A stretch of DNA of 64,000 nucleotides from Glandiceps talaboti (GCF_964340395.1 NC_135554.1:28280630-28344629), one strand, 5' to 3'; counted from the first letter of the stretch, positions 1 to 13,456 are shown. Notes: generated by a model from the letters alone, not told the origin. Translations and numbers: made by a program.

Positions 1-1404
1 GGCAGTATTGGCCGCATACCCCTATCGATACTCACTCACGCTGAGCATGGCTTTAGTGACGCACTGCCCGTTTTTTAAAAGGAGACGAAACCGCTCAGTG
101 TCACTGTGTGGATGGTAATGAACCAATCATAAGAAAATGAAATAAGGCGAGTACACATTTTTCAAGATGGCTAGTTATCCTACAAAACTTTCTGCTACGA
201 CGAATTTGTTGGCCTACTTTCGCTAAGATTTAGAAAGGTCAATGTACCGTGACGCGTGCATCCACACGCGATAAGTCTGAACTATTAAATGACGGGAGGG
301 GCAGAGGGAGAACTTAGCTTTTGATACTGACTGGAAAATCTGATTTCCGTATTTTTTCTCAAAAGAAGCAAATCATAGACATAGTGACTTTGAAAATAAT
401 AGATCTTGGAGTACATGTACACGTAAAAACGGACCTTTCCAAGACTTCATCACGGTTCACCCGTCCATGAACAGTGGACTCACCCACATTGAGACCACAT
501 GTTATAAACGTTCGTTGTGTCGTCTGCTCGGAGTCAAACGTTTTGTAAATAACAGGTGTGGGAACCCCAGCAGTTTGCACACCGTGTTGTTATGATTGGA
601 GTAGAGACTGGATACTATTTACAGTCACACCTGTGTGCGCTGTAACAGGTGGTTAATATGTGGAGTGACCCAAGTCTCCTCTGAGAACGGACATTTTATT
701 CGGACTGAAATTGAAGTGCAAAGTAACATGTTCCTGGATTAAACATAGACCCTACGTAGGGTCTACGGACTAAAGGAATATCTACCGTACCCAGACTGCG
801 TATAAATTGCCGTTGCCTGACATCAACATGGTTTGGTGTCAAAATTATAGTACATTCATCAATATTTTTTTGAACTTGCTGGTTGTAAACTTGCTAATTG
901 ATGGATTTGAACTAGTGCATTTACTATAGTAGGAGAGTGAACTGTGTGCACTCTTGTCTTCGACAATATCAATATTGAATTTTGACTGAAAATACTCGGA
1001 CTTGGCACTGCACGGCTTATGAACATATTTTTGCAGTATTGGGGTTGATCGTCGTCAGAATACGTCAGCAACTGTAAGTGAACAGAAGTTTGTATGCATC
1101 AAATTATGTTGTGCAGTATTTAATTTGCATTGTCTATGTGTGAAGTCGATACTTTGAAATGAATCACAGTCACTTGTGAGGTAATATTCTATTCTAGGTA
1201 TTTTAATAATAGTATTTTCCGATGAAATCATCGGTGACATATTTTTTTAATATTCATAAATACCTAATAGTGTCATTATTTTGTATTATGATCATCCTAG
1301 AACAGAATATTATCACATCCTGGAATAGAATATTATCACAAGTGACTGTGAGTTGAATACTCCAAGTTAGCCTGCACTATGTTGATGTTATACGAGATGG
1401 TCAA

Positions 1405-1408
<4 letters not shown>
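1..1408. other. No supported gene
   Basis: Short ORFs only, none with recognisable domains. The stretch near 480-600 has a GTGAGT on the minus strand after a short open frame, but nothing else supports an exon. Confidence 0.4.

Positions 1409-1456
<48 letters not shown>
1409..1456. repeat. (TG)n microsatellite
   Basis: About 24 uninterrupted TG units. Confidence 0.95.
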
Positions 1457-1459
<3 letters not shown>

Positions 1460-1941
1460 TTGTTAAATGGTTTCATCTGACATTTTTTCCTTCTAATATT
1501 ATTTTGGGTACAACGTTACTTGTATGAAATATAATTAGCATCTTTCTGATTTTTGTTTCACTTGTTGTTTAATTGCTTCAGTCAGCACAAATTAAATTCA
1601 TTATCCAGGCTTTACTATTTAGTATTTATGATTTCAATGGTGAGAGTTCATTTGGCATATTGATTAGGGGTGAGATCAATAGTTCAATTTAGGATAAAAA
1701 AAACTAAATTCTTGTACTTTTGGGGGTTGGGGTGGGGCGGGAATTGGGTTCTTAAAACCATTTAAGTTTTCATCCTACGAAATCGATTTTACTTTTAATG
1801 GATCTGTTTGTACCCCTAAATACAAACATTTCTAAAAAAGAAATAAAAAAAATTGAGAAATAGAAGAATTTGTGTTATAGTAAATGCATGGCACTAAAAT
1901 AAGTAGAGTCAACAAGAGAAGGATTATAGTTTTTCGTAACT

Positions 1942-2013
1942 ACATATCGGCTTTGTATTCATAGCACTACATACTTATACATACCGGCTTTGTATTCATA
2001 GCACTACATACTT
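1942..2013. repeat. Two-copy 36-bp tandem duplication
   Basis: The unit containing CGGCTTTGTATTCATAGCAC occurs twice in direct succession with about one mismatch. Confidence 0.8.
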
Positions 2014-2770
2014 AGCTACATGCTGATTTGAAATTGATTGTGTTTCTTAAAATCATTCAATTTTGGTCAATTTAGTTATAAGGGGTGGGATGCGGGTGGG
2101 GGTCTGAGGCCTAACTAAAAGAATTTCCTACATTGAAATAATGATCTCACCCCTTATTGCTAGCTATTTGTATATGTTTGATATTTGTACTTTGTACAAC
2201 TCCATGAGTTTGAACTACAGTATTCTAAATTGAGGGTGGGCAAGGGGGTCCCCAGTACAATTTACAGAAAAAATGTGTTGAATTCAAATTATGAAGATAA
2301 AATTTCAATATTTACATTTATGATGGAAAAACACAATTCACAAATTACAGAGTAAACAAACTGGAATTTACGTTTAAAATTACTGGCAGTCTAATGTATC
2401 TACCACTACCACTACCACTCCTTGTAAAACTTATGACAACATATTGATGTTGAGATGAGCAGTCAGTGTCTACATTTTTGACAAACTGTTTTGAATGATT
2501 GCTTGTATACAGTCATGACCACGTTTAATGTTGTTTGTATTGAATCCTTTTAACATCATACAATTCCAGTACAGTTTATGTATTTTTCTTTCATGTGTAC
2601 AAAAGAAGTGGTGCTTTCACTTATTACAGTCAAAATAAACAGTTACTTGATTACATAGTAAGCTGACCACTGATTTATGATTTTACAGACTTGCAACATT
2701 TTACAAATAACAAAAAATAAGATGGTCCGATTACAAAGTCCAAAAATACCCCTTGTCCACCCTCTAAATT

Positions 2771-3505
2771 GCCAGGTCAGGTCAAGAGTCAAGTCAACCA
2801 AAGGTAAGTAATTCAAGTAATGTCAAGTCAAGACTCAACTAAAGGTAAGGCAAGCTCAAGCTATGTCAAGTAAAGGTAGGTCAAGGTCAAGCCAAATCAA
2901 GTAATGGTAAATCCCAATAAAGGTAAGTCACACCAAGTAAAGAGTAAAGTTGAGTCGAGTCGAGTCAATAAATAGCTAGGAGACACGTTTCCATGGGAAA
3001 ATATATTCAAGGTTATAGTAGGAGTAGTGGGGCAAAATACAGATGGGGTGTGGGAGATAGGGACACAAAGACTTATTTATATAATAAGCACATTCTAAAG
3101 TCAAATGAAAGAATTTTATTTTTCGCTCTCGTATCATTAGGCCACTGGCGCTATGCCATCGCCATCAAATGCATTTGTGCAACCATAGAATGTATTAAAT
3201 GTATTTCGTGACAGCTCCCCGGTCCAGCACTGATCGAGAATGTATTTCGTGCAACCATACAAAATAAAAATGTATTAATGGATTTCATGCAACCAGTATG
3301 GCATTAGAAACGGTTTGAATCGAGAGGAAGGGATATTTTCAGATGTCGTATGAGTCTCGCAGAATCCATATGTTTGCTTATAAATTGATCAAGTTAAAGT
3401 CGTCAACTCAGCTCACGTCAAGTGTAAAGTCAAAGAGTAGAGTCAACTCAAGTCAAGTGTAAAGGCAAAGAGTAAAGTCAACTCAAGTCAAGGGTAAGTA
3501 AGATA
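2771..3505. repeat. Degenerate GTCAA-rich repeat in two blocks
   Basis: Blocks at about 2771-2975 and 3403-3505 are built from variants of GTCAAGTCAAG and AAGGTAAGTCAAG. Both flank a short unique stretch with no gene. Confidence 0.7.
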
Positions 3506-5789
3506 GTAAGTGTTAATCGTTTTTCAAAGCATTATATTTACTGTCATTTCACGTATGTTTTCAGTACCGTAGCCGGGGGGGACATTTTGGGAAAAAAAAA
3601 GAAAGAAAAAAAAGCTATTTTTGAATACATAGCAATGTTTTTAAAATCGTTATTTACGATTCCTAGCATGCGCGACAGAGCGATTTAAATTGATGGTTCA
3701 CCATTGACTGTACACTGACTCCTCGCTAATATGTATCTAATATCTCTATTGTTCACTGGCTTAACTTTGACTAAAATGTGTCCAGTTAAAAATTGTAACT
3801 TTTTGCAGCAAATTAAAAGAAGTGCGCACATGCACTGTGCATTTTCCTCGAGTAACAGTACAGTCTTGGAAGTCTCCTTCATTTGAAGATAGCAAGTCGC
3901 AATTATAATGTCAGCGAGTGAAACTCAAAAAAAGACGGAAAAAGTCGTTCAACGCGACGTGAGGTCGCCTGCTATGCTGCGTGCAGTGACCCCGAAGATG
4001 CGCTCGATCTTATATTAAAACATTCCATACTGATAAAACGGCAGATCTCTTTTTGGAATATTTGGTGGCCCTGAAAAACTATTAAACTAGGTACGCAGTT
4101 TAAGATCCACTCTTTGAAGATCCACTTTCAATAGTTGTGTTCGACGTTGTATTTGGTTAAAATGTTTGATATAATTATCTCATTGCACACTGACACTACC
4201 GTTATTCCGCAATTCATTTTGAAGCGACAATTTGCTATGGAAAGAATGGCCCTGAATTTGTAAACAGAGCTGTACCTTCGACATCAAAATCCAAACTTCC
4301 ATTTCCATTATAATGATGATGACAAGGAGAATCCACTGAGTTCACCTTGGGTTCCAACATAAACGCGGCCATAAAAGTTTTAGGAGTTGGGTAAAGAAAA
4401 TGATTATTTTGTTGTGTTACTTATTTGAGAAAGCACCATCCATTTTTTTTACTTTGAATGTGATATCTTTTCGGCAACTACTTTGAAAGATACGACATTA
4501 GGCCAAAAAAAAATGACAAAGCTGTTCAACGTACCCATATATTTTTCTGGTGATGGGCAATATATTCTCATGCGGGCTTCGAATTTGTTTTTCAAAATTA
4601 AGGGTATTTCAATAGTTCATTTAACAACACACATTTGAGTCTATTCCAAATTATATAATATCTTATACAGTGATTACTTGGCTCTGATGATGCATACAAG
4701 CATGAATTGAGATTAAATTAAGCTGTTGCATATCCAATGTGCTCTAAAACGAATTGAACAAAAGTTTATGACCATTATAGTGGGCTGAGCAGTCATTGGG
4801 CCATCAAAAGGCTTTCTTTCGATGCTATAACTATAAGCGAACGAAGTTCTCATGTGAGGGCCTGCCCGAATCCATCCTCGATAGCGTTGTTCGGCTGTGT
4901 GTCGTATTTTATCGGAAGAACATCCGAGGGCTAGCTGATAGACTAACAACAAAATAGATTTCCAGATAATATGTAATACATAGCATAATTGTTTCAATTC
5001 TGGTATTTTATTACCATATTCAAGCATTGTAAGACTTAAATTATGTCTATGGTTTGATATTTTATGCCTCTAAATGGCCTCCTACACTGTCTTTTTTTCA
5101 ATTTTTTTTCATCCTTGGAGTTGTCTCCTTGCAATCAGTAGCAATCAAGGTGATAATTGGCCCTTTCTCCAAAAACAAGATGGAAGGTGTCTGGTTAAGT
5201 ACCTCCCTGTATAGGTTAGAGCTAATTAGAGACATCTCCTTATGAATGTGAAATCCACATCCTGTGTAAAGTAATCTCGTTTGGAGTATAATTGTAGTTG
5301 GCTATCTCTTATGCATCATTGTACCATATGATTTTAATATCAGAGGGGATGGCTAAAATAATGCTTGAGTTTCATTTAACATTTTTTAAGAAGAGAGAGT
5401 AAGAGGAACAACACTATTTGTTTAACCTTAAGTTGTGTACATTAATTTCCTAACTGTAGCTATGCAGACAAATTGCAAGAGATAGTATCAAGATGACTGA
5501 ATAAGTTCTATCTAAACTCGACCTGAAGTATTTTGCTAACGTTATATATGGTTTGTATTATAAACATTGTGAAAAAATGAAATCGACCAACCTACCCAAT
5601 GTGATGGGTTAGGTTACCCGTTGACCAGCATTTTTTTCTGGCCTTACATATGATATAATTCAATTTTGTATGCTAAAATAGATATTATGTAAATTGAATG
5701 CAAATTTATGTAAATTAGCACCTTTCTAAATTTTAAATGTATGATTGCACCAAGACGAAGTGCTGCCCGCCTTGGCAATTTGGCCAGGC
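3506..5789. other. No supported gene
   Basis: AT-rich sequence with a few A runs and no domain-bearing ORF. The longest frame (4713-5027, minus, 104 codons) has no recognisable motif. Confidence 0.4.
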
Positions 5790-5794
5790 TACGA

Positions 5795-6115
5795 CCCTGG
5801 TTTTAGAGTGGTTGCTGTCACTCCACTGTTTTAATAGTGTAGAGTACAACTTACTAAATGTAGAAAAGGGTTTCATTCCACTATTTTCACACAGTGAATG
5901 TTGTCAGTGTTTTTCAAAGCATTAGAATAGCTGTTATTCCACTTTTATTATAGAGTGGTGGCTGTCATTCCACTTGTTTAATAGTGTAGACGGTGTCATT
6001 CAACTTACTAAATGTACATGTAGTAGAGGGTGTCATTCCACTGTTTTCACCTAGTAAATGTTGTCACTCCTTTTCAAAGCATTGGAATTGCTTTTATTCC
6101 ATTTATGTTAGAGTG
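5795..6115. repeat. Tandem duplication, about 155-bp unit, two copies
   Basis: Both copies carry GAGTGG.TGCTGTCA.TCCACT, ACTTACTAAATG and TTTTCAAAGCATT in the same order, with moderate divergence. Confidence 0.75.
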
Positions 6116-6409
6116 GCATCCTTCATTACATTGGATGTCTTTGCATGAAACTTATCTCGTTCTTTCTTACCACGAGCAAACAAACGCACTAGTGTTGTTG
6201 TTTTTCACAGGTTGTATACTTCTCCTGTGAATGATATAAAAATGAACTGGTTAAAATCAATGTAAATTCAGCATAATTACATTAATTTACACATCCTTTG
6301 ATTATTCATAATCATAACTAAATAATTTGGTGACTAAGTTGTGGATATTTTATTTATTGTAGGTTCATGCCACGAAATTCTGTACATTCCAACTGGTGGA
6401 TAAGTTGAT

Positions 6410-6419
6410 GTGACGTCAC
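6410..6419. promoter_or_regulatory. Perfect CRE palindrome GTGACGTCAC
   Basis: A full CREB/ATF consensus occurs alone with no gene assigned nearby; possibly chance. Confidence 0.2.
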
Positions 6420-6806
6420 TTAGTTATCCAAATAATTTTCTGGATAATGCCAAGCGTGAGTGAATCATCTATTTGGAGGAAAGTAGTAGGATTGGAGTAC
6501 GTACATCACTGGGATTTGACTCAATACTGAATTTGGTTTTGACTTCTACTATGCTGGAAATGGTAAAGATGCCAGTCAGAATACCAGAGTGTGATTTGCG
6601 CACATTCTGGTATTTCACTTCCCAAGGATTACCTTTCTGATGGTACATCTGTATGGATACAATTCACTTCTGATCATTATATAATTAACGCCATAGGATT
6701 TCATAATAGACTGTTTGATAGTGGTAAGTTTATAATCCTCCTTTATCAATTTTTATATGTTCAAATGGGGGTACATATGAAATTTCATGTCAAATATATT
6801 GATTTA

Positions 6807-7509
6807 GGAGCCTTCAGTAATTACGGGGGGGGGGGGGGGGGGGGGGCTATGGTTGTTGTTTAAAATATGACCCCCCTCGATTCTGTCATGATAAAAAATG
6901 AACCTCCCTCAATTTCCTTTCTCAAGAACATAACCCCCCCCCCCCCCCTTAAAATATTTCAAAGACATCTGTTAAATGCTGTCAGTGTCAGACATGGAAA
7001 GGACACTAGTCCCAGAATCAATGGTTTAAAGGATTTAATCCCACTGCTGCCACCACTGTTGAAAGTTATAAAGATATTGGTGATTTCCCAATTACTACCA
7101 CTGGAGTGAATTCACTGCAGTGTAACTCCCAAGCACTAGACAGGCACACTGTTGATATTGTCCGGATCTTTGATATCATGTATATGCCCAACTGTTCTTG
7201 TTTTTCATCTGCAAAACCCACTGTGACTTCTCTCGTCACATAACACCTGACAATTAATTCACCACATGGGTGTCAGCAGTGATTTGATTGACATGGTCTG
7301 ATATTACGATACACCCTAACCCTAACCCTAACCCTAGTCCAAACTGATGAGACAGCAGTGGGATACCAAATTCCCCATAAAATGCACAATTAGACAGAGT
7401 AAAATATGACCCTCCCCTTATCCCATTGGCCCTCCCAGTAACTGATTTGTAAAAAGTGACCCCCCTCCCAATTCACCCGGCCTTCTCCCTTGTAATTACT
7501 GAAGGCCCC
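6807..7509. mobile_element. TIR element, family B, copy 1
   Basis: It begins GGAGCCTTCAGTAATTAC and ends with the inverse GTAATTACTGAAGGCCCC. Inside are G and C homopolymers, CCCTAA units and ACTAGTCCCAGAATCA, also present inverted in the copy at 57059. No transposase seen; a non-autonomous DNA transposon (MITE) is likely. Confidence 0.75.
7314..7335. repeat. Short telomere-like (CCCTAA)n
   Basis: Nearly four CCCTAA units. They lie inside the TIR element, whose relative near 57240 has degenerate TTAGGG-like units at the matching place, so they are part of the transposon. Confidence 0.85.
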
Positions 7510-8204
7510 CTTATGAAAATGAAAAATTACAAACCTCTCTCAATATGATAGTTTGTTCCTCTAAAAATCACATTCGCATTTCTTGCTTTAGTTTCTAGTA
7601 TGATATTGGTGTACTAGACCAATGTGAATGATGTTGAGGGGTGCTGATCACGGATCACCTACATGTGGCATATTTAGAACTACAGGCCTCTATCGTTGAT
7701 CCTTCTTCAAAAGATATTACTAGAGTTTGTTTATAGTGACCCCCCCCCCCCTACATTACTTTATAGATGAAATATAAGCTTAAAGTAATTGACTTTAGCA
7801 ATTAACTGATTTTCATTTTAATAGGTCTTCCTAGTTGTGAATTGTTTTGTGGTCTATATAAAACAATGATTACATACCACGACTGTAGTGTGAGAAAAGC
7901 TGCTTTGTAGGAGACAGTTGTTGTAGTGAATATTTTCAGCAATATGCAGGTAAGTATTGTACTTTCACAGCTGATTTTGTCAATTTGTTAAACAATAAGA
8001 TGTAATTGTTTACATGTTGTAGCAGTTATATAATCACTCATGTTTCTCCTTTCACTCAATTACCTAATTGGTATACACGTTATTGTTTTTTGAGGAATAA
8101 TGAGCTTCTGATTAATAATGTAATACCAAGTTTCTCTCTCCCTTATGCCCTATCTCTATGTTGGTCTGCGTGTCCTCATTGTCTGTCCCGTTAATACTAT
8201 CTTT

Positions 8205-8680
8205 TTCTCATCTCATCTCATCTCATTCTCTCTCTGTATACACATTTGTGTACATACTGCTGCATCTCTCTCACTCTATACCTATGTGCATACGTACTCC
8301 CGCATGTCTGTCTGTCTCATACACTGCATATGTGTACTCACATCTGCCTACCTGCCTGCCTCTCTGTCTCTTGCTCTCTCATACATACATACACACACAC
8401 ACATTGTATACCTATATGTACTCCTGCCTGCTTGCATTTTTCTGCCTGCCTGTCTGTGTCTCTTTATCTCTGTTTGTCCGTCACTCTGTCTGTCTGTCCC
8501 TCTCTCTCTCTCACTGTATACCTATGTGTTCTCCTGCCTGTCGGTCGGTCTAACACTTTATACATAATTATGTGTACTCCCATCTACCTGCTTGTCTGTC
8601 TCTGCCCAGCTCTGGCTTGACTCTCTCAGTCACACACACACATACATACATACATACATACACACAGACAGGCAGACACT
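8205..8680. repeat. Mixed simple-repeat tract (CT, TGCC, GTCT, CA, CATA)
   Basis: Low-complexity pyrimidine-rich DNA on a weak ~100-bp rhythm marked by GTATACCTATRTG. It produces overlapping spurious ORFs. Confidence 0.85.
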
Positions 8681-8955
8681 GCACAATGCCTATAGAACTA
8701 TAGCACTACTGGACTTTGGTTCAGTCAAGTCAAGCAAAGAAGATTTTGTCATGGTCATCTTTTGTACATGGCTACTGTTTATATTCAATAGACCGAATAA
8801 TTTACTTTATCGGATGAAACTTTATTATTTCTGTAGACCTCACCAGATCTATGCATGATCATGATCGCAAAGTCTGTCTTTAATATGTTACACTCGTCTT
8901 GACTTTTTGAATCGTTGAAATAAATAATAAACAATCAGCTTTAATACTCTTTTTT

Positions 8956-9246
8956 ATTACCACAATAAAAACCTGGAACATACACTTGAGAATGTTACAT
9001 CAAGTTACCACAATAGAAACCTGAAACATACACTTGAGAATGTTACGTCAAGTTAGCACAATAGAAACTGAAACATACACTTGATAATGTTACGTCAAGT
9101 TATCACAATAAAAACCTGAAACATATACTTGAGAATGTTACGTCAAGTTTGCACAATAGAAACCTGAAACATACACTTGAGAATGTTATGTCAAGTTAGC
9201 ACAATAGAAACCTGAAACATACACTTGAGAATGTTACGTCAAGTTA
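8956..9246. repeat. 48-bp minisatellite, 6 copies
   Basis: The unit contains AAACATACACTTGAGAATGT followed by TACGTCAAGTTA. Copies differ by a few substitutions. Confidence 0.9.
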
Positions 9247-9336
9247 CCAAGGAAATGTAAATGTTATGTGCGTATAAACTATCATATTTTCAAAATATAA
9301 TGATGTATTTGGTCCACAAATATGATGTATTCGGTC

Positions 9337-9955
9337 CACAAATACAGTGTTAAATGTCTATTATCATATCATCAATACAGTGTTAAACGTCTATTATCAT
9401 ATCATCAATAGTGTTAAACGTCTATTATCATACCATCATTACAGTGTTAAATGTATATTATCATACCATCAATAGTGTTAAACGTCTATTATCATATCAT
9501 GAAAACAGTGTTAAACGTCTATTATCATATCATCATTACAGTGTTAAATGTCTATTATCATACCATCAATAGTGTTAAACGTCTATTATCATATCATGAA
9601 AACAGTGTTAAACGTCTATTATCATATCATCATTACAGTGTTAAATGTCTATTATCATATCATCAATACAGTGTTAAATGTCTATTATCATATCATCAAT
9701 ACAGTGTTAAACGTCTATTATCATATCATCATGACAGTGTTAAACGTCTATTATCATACCATCAATACAGTGTTAAACGTCTATTATCATATCATCAATA
9801 CAGTGTTAAATGTCTATTATCATATCATCATGACAGTGTTAAACGTCTATTATCATATCATCAGTACAGTGTTAAACGTCTATTATCATATCATCAGTAC
9901 AGTGTTAAACGTCTATTATCATATCATCATTACAATGTTAAACATCTACATTACA
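9337..9955. repeat. 33-bp minisatellite, about 18 copies
   Basis: The unit contains CAGTGTTAAACGTCTATTAT and ends CATATCATCAATA. A period divisible by three keeps two frames open, creating artefact ORFs rich in YYHI and LLSYH. Confidence 0.93.
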
Positions 9956-10071
9956 TGAAAATATAAGATGTACATGCAGCTAAAAATTATTAAAATATCA
10001 AAATGATGTTCATTTTTTTCCAATAATTCTCATATATTCAATCAAACTGTCCCCTGTAGCCTATCTTTGTC

Positions 10072-11800
10072 ATTCTCGCAAACCAGAGCTGTTATTCCTT
10101 TTGACGGTGTGTTTTGGACGGTGCCGTAAAAGAGGCTGTAGTTTACGACGATGACCTTTGTAATTTGTACAATTTTGTACAAGCTTACATTAAATTTTGT
10201 AGAAATCTCTCGTAAAAATACACTTCATATAGAGAACTTTAAAAGATGATAAATAATTTCCATATTTTAAAAAATACCACTGTAACATATTATCAAAAAT
10301 ATGTTGTTTTTTTCAAAATCTTTTTCATCACAATATTTACAAACATATGCCATAACATGTAAATGTTATGCTTGCATTATATTTCATGTATCAGTATGTT
10401 TTCCATATGTATTATTTACACAATATATTAATGCAAAAGACTAAGAATGTCCCTAAATGCTTGGATATCATTACTCATGACTCAAAATATAACTTTACAA
10501 TGAGTTTCGATAGCATTCATGTTACTCATGGAATGTGTACATGATAACATTAGCATAGTATTTTATTTTTTACTAAACCTGCCCATGAGGGCGCACTTTA
10601 CAATACACACGACATGGCAGGAAAGACTACTTGTCATCAGAGAGGAAACTCTTTGATTATGTCATCTTACTACACGCTCATAAGAATTGAGAGGTAATGT
10701 GGTGGGATGGTTGGATTCTGTCTCTGTGTCTGTCTGCATGTCTGTCTGTCCTGCTGTATTCATGATAACCAAACAACTCGGCTGAATGTCGCAAAATTTG
10801 GTACACGCCTTTCTTACAGTTACCACAAGAGCTGATTAGATTTTGTACAAGTTCCATGTTGTAAATAGCTAAATTGAGCCATACTTCTAAAATCATATGT
10901 GCTGAAATGTTTCAAGATATCATTCTTAAATCATGTGTCAAAATGCCCGTGGGCGGTACCAGTGGCCAGCTCTTGTAGGGGTGTGTGGCCCCCGGGGGCG
11001 GTACCAGTGGCCAGCTCTGGTAGGGGTGTGTGGCCCCCGGGGGGGCGGTACCAGTGGCCAGCTCTGGTAGGGGTGTGTGGCCCCCGGAGCCGGGGGCGGT
11101 ACTAGTGGCCAGCTCTGGTAGGGTTGTGTGGCCAGTGCTTGAAACCCCAGGCCCATTTTAGACCCAGTTTGACCAAAAAAACAATACCCCATTTTAGACC
11201 ATTACAGGTTTTTAAAAGATGAAAGTTTAGACCTAAAAACATTTTCCTTAGGAGGCAACATTTTGGAACAATTTATATGGCAGTTATGATTTAGTAAATG
11301 ACAATGGACCACATTTTAGACTATAGCAAAACAAAAAAATAATGCAAAGTGTACCCCGTTTTGGACTCTTCAGCTCAAAAAAACAACATTTTAGACCAAA
11401 GGGCTATGGAAAATGCACCCCAAAGGGCAGCTCATATACATACACTCAAATATGGGGAGTAAGCCCCCCCCCCCCCCATCAAAATGTTACAAGTTATCAT
11501 TCTTAAATCATGTGCCAAAATGTTACAAGTCATCATTCTTAAATCACATGTGTCGAAATGTTACAAGTTATCATTCTTTAAACTGTAAATGTTTCCTTTG
11601 TCCTGGGCCTTTTGTCTATTATCACTTAAAATGCTGCACTGATAATTGCCAACTCTTCCTAAGTATACTGTTATGAATGATGTTAATTCTTGTGTCCATC
11701 ATATTGTAGAAATTCTTTACTGGCCATTCTCGCATACAACTTTGAAAAATCAAGTGTGTCTTGGATGGTGTTGTAAAAGAGGCTGTGGTTTATGATAAAA
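10072..11800. repeat. Nested duplicated segments around a GC-rich array
   Basis: A segment with GTAAAAGAGGCTGTRGTTTA occurs at 10072-10160 and again at 11726-11800. Between them a 40-bp unit (ATCATTCTTAAATCA) occurs at about 10905 and three times at 11485-11585, split by the GC-rich array at 10946-11132. Confidence 0.7.
10946..11132. repeat. GC-rich 45-51-bp minisatellite, 4 copies
   Basis: The unit has GGTACCAGTGGCCAGCTC and GTGTGTGGCCCCCGG. It is strikingly GC-rich for this window. Confidence 0.9.
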
Positions 11801-12065
11801 AAATCACTCCACTCTTTCTCTCACATTGGCTCTACATCATGGAATAATCTTCCTTTTGATCTCCACCACTCCCAAGTCTCATACATTCTTCTGCCATTCT
11901 CTCAAGACCTATCTCTTTAAACATTAGTGTCGGCCTTCTCCCAATCTCCTAGTATCCAGTGTCTGTGAATCAACTTTCCCTCTTACCATACAGTAATTTG
12001 CTTTTGCATTTCCCTCTGCACCTCAAGCTCTGCTTGCAGAGATTAAGTGCTCTATAAATCATCTT
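11800..12065 (+). mobile_element. LINE 3'-end fragment (CR1/L2-like)
   Basis: An open stretch reads HSFSHIGSTSWNNLPFDLHH, the usual C-terminus of CR1/L2-type reverse transcriptases (family form SFS..AP.LWNSLP..LR). It is followed by ATTAAGTGCTCTATAAATCA, a typical LINE 3' tail. The 5' part is missing. Confidence 0.6.
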
Positions 12066-12253
12066 CATCATTAGTAGTAGTAGTTTAGTAGTATGAACAC
12101 GCCAGTTAGCAAAGTTGAAAACCATAATTTGCTTTGACAACATAGTAGGTATATAGGTATATGGTTGTGCTGAGATCACTAAGACTGAATGCCATCACTC
12201 ATCATACATTCAAATTTTGGCACATTGATTCATGCACAAATATACACCTAGCA

Positions 12254-12481
12254 TCATACATCCACATTGGGTACGTCAGCTGTTGCCTGAAAACTGTTTT
12301 GTGCCTTTGCTGGTGATTCTGAACCTGATGACCTCCTTGACTTTTGACCTTGAGGGGGAATGTCATAATCTGGAGGTGGAATTTCAGGTCTTCCGTACAT
12401 TGGGATGTCACTTGATTTCCTTTTCTGAGTTTGTTTCACAGGAGATGAAGTACGACTTGCTGGTTGACTCTCTATAACTGT
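12254..12481 (-). CDS. Possible terminal coding exon, unknown gene
   Basis: Behind a good acceptor (TAAATTTACAG) lies a 75-residue frame ending in TGA at 12254. It is rich in P, S, Q and K, for example DIPMYGRPEIPPPDYDIPP then SRRSSGSESPAK. The composition looks like a disordered cytosolic tail, not random AT-rich DNA. I found no matching upstream exon with certainty. It could be the last exon of an unseen minus-strand gene, or an alternative tail of the Patched-like gene whose known last exon is 6 kb upstream. No family recognised. Confidence 0.35.
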   Translation of the reverse strand, partial: TVIESQPASRTSSPVKQTQKRKSSDIPMYGRPEIPPPDYDIPPQGQKSRRSSGSESPAKAQNSFQATADVPNVDV

Positions 12482-12689
12482 CTGTAAATTTAAAGAAACA
12501 ATTCAAAGTTTGTTTACTTTATTTGTTTGTTTGTTTGCCTGTATCAAATATTGAAATGTGAATAGAATGTCTGGAAATTGTTACTATGGAAACAGAAATA
12601 ATGATTTGTAAAACTCCAGGAGTCTTTGGTAAATATAGATAGCTGTTGCTCATAATATAATAAATGATAAAGCATGTGTATGTATATAT

Positions 12690-13422
12690 ATATGGTTGCC
12701 AAGCAGGTTTTAAAAAATAGCGCCAATGGCGTTGTAGCACAACTACAGTTTTTAATATTGTTTATCCACAAGTAAAGGTGTTCATTTGCTGAATGATTAT
12801 CCAGTTGCCTATCCAACCCTGTGGATATCTTTGCAATATACATAATCATTTTGCTGTAGCTATGGGCATGGTTATGTTGCTAGATGTTTTTGCATATATT
12901 TTTTTAATGTTCATTCACTTGTCTATGAATCCCTGATGTTATCTTTGCGATATACATCATCATATGGTTGTTGCTATGGGCATGGTCTTTAGTTTTTACC
13001 CAAAATTCACATTTTTACACCTAATTTGCATATTGCTAATGAGATCATTATATGCTTAATATTTCTTCATCTATACACCCCCAAATGCATCCCCATTAGA
13101 TTTCAGCAAAATGAGCTTGGTAATTTTATAAATATAGATTTTTGACGAAGACACATTTTTAGCCCTAATTTGCATATTATTGATGGAATCATGTCATGAA
13201 CAAATCTTAATCTACACATCCATAAGAACGTTTCCACCAAATTTCAGACCAATCTGCCAGTAATTTTTGAGTTTAAGTTTTTTACCCCTAAATAACATTT
13301 TTGACCCAAATCACACACCTGTGATGAGATCATTTTGCTTTGAACTATTTCCCAACTAGACACCATAAGTAATGTCCCCCCAAAATACCAAGGCAATCAG
13401 TCTGGCGGTTTTTGAGTTTAAG

Positions 13423-13456
<34 letters not shown>

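Noticed and set aside
359-580. Minus-strand 73-codon ORF followed by GTGAGT
   Set aside because: One frame faintly recalls an SRCR-type motif, but there is no acceptor, partner exon or conserved cysteine spacing.
7314-7335. Possible chromosome end or telomere fusion
   Set aside because: Only about four units, embedded in a transposon family that carries the same tract elsewhere.
8006-8858. Four overlapping ORFs of 62-140 codons
   Set aside because: Low-complexity CT/GTCT/CA repeats translated in several frames.
9451-9966. 171-codon and 136-codon ORFs
   Set aside because: Both are frames through the 33-bp minisatellite; the predicted proteins are pure repeats with no domain.
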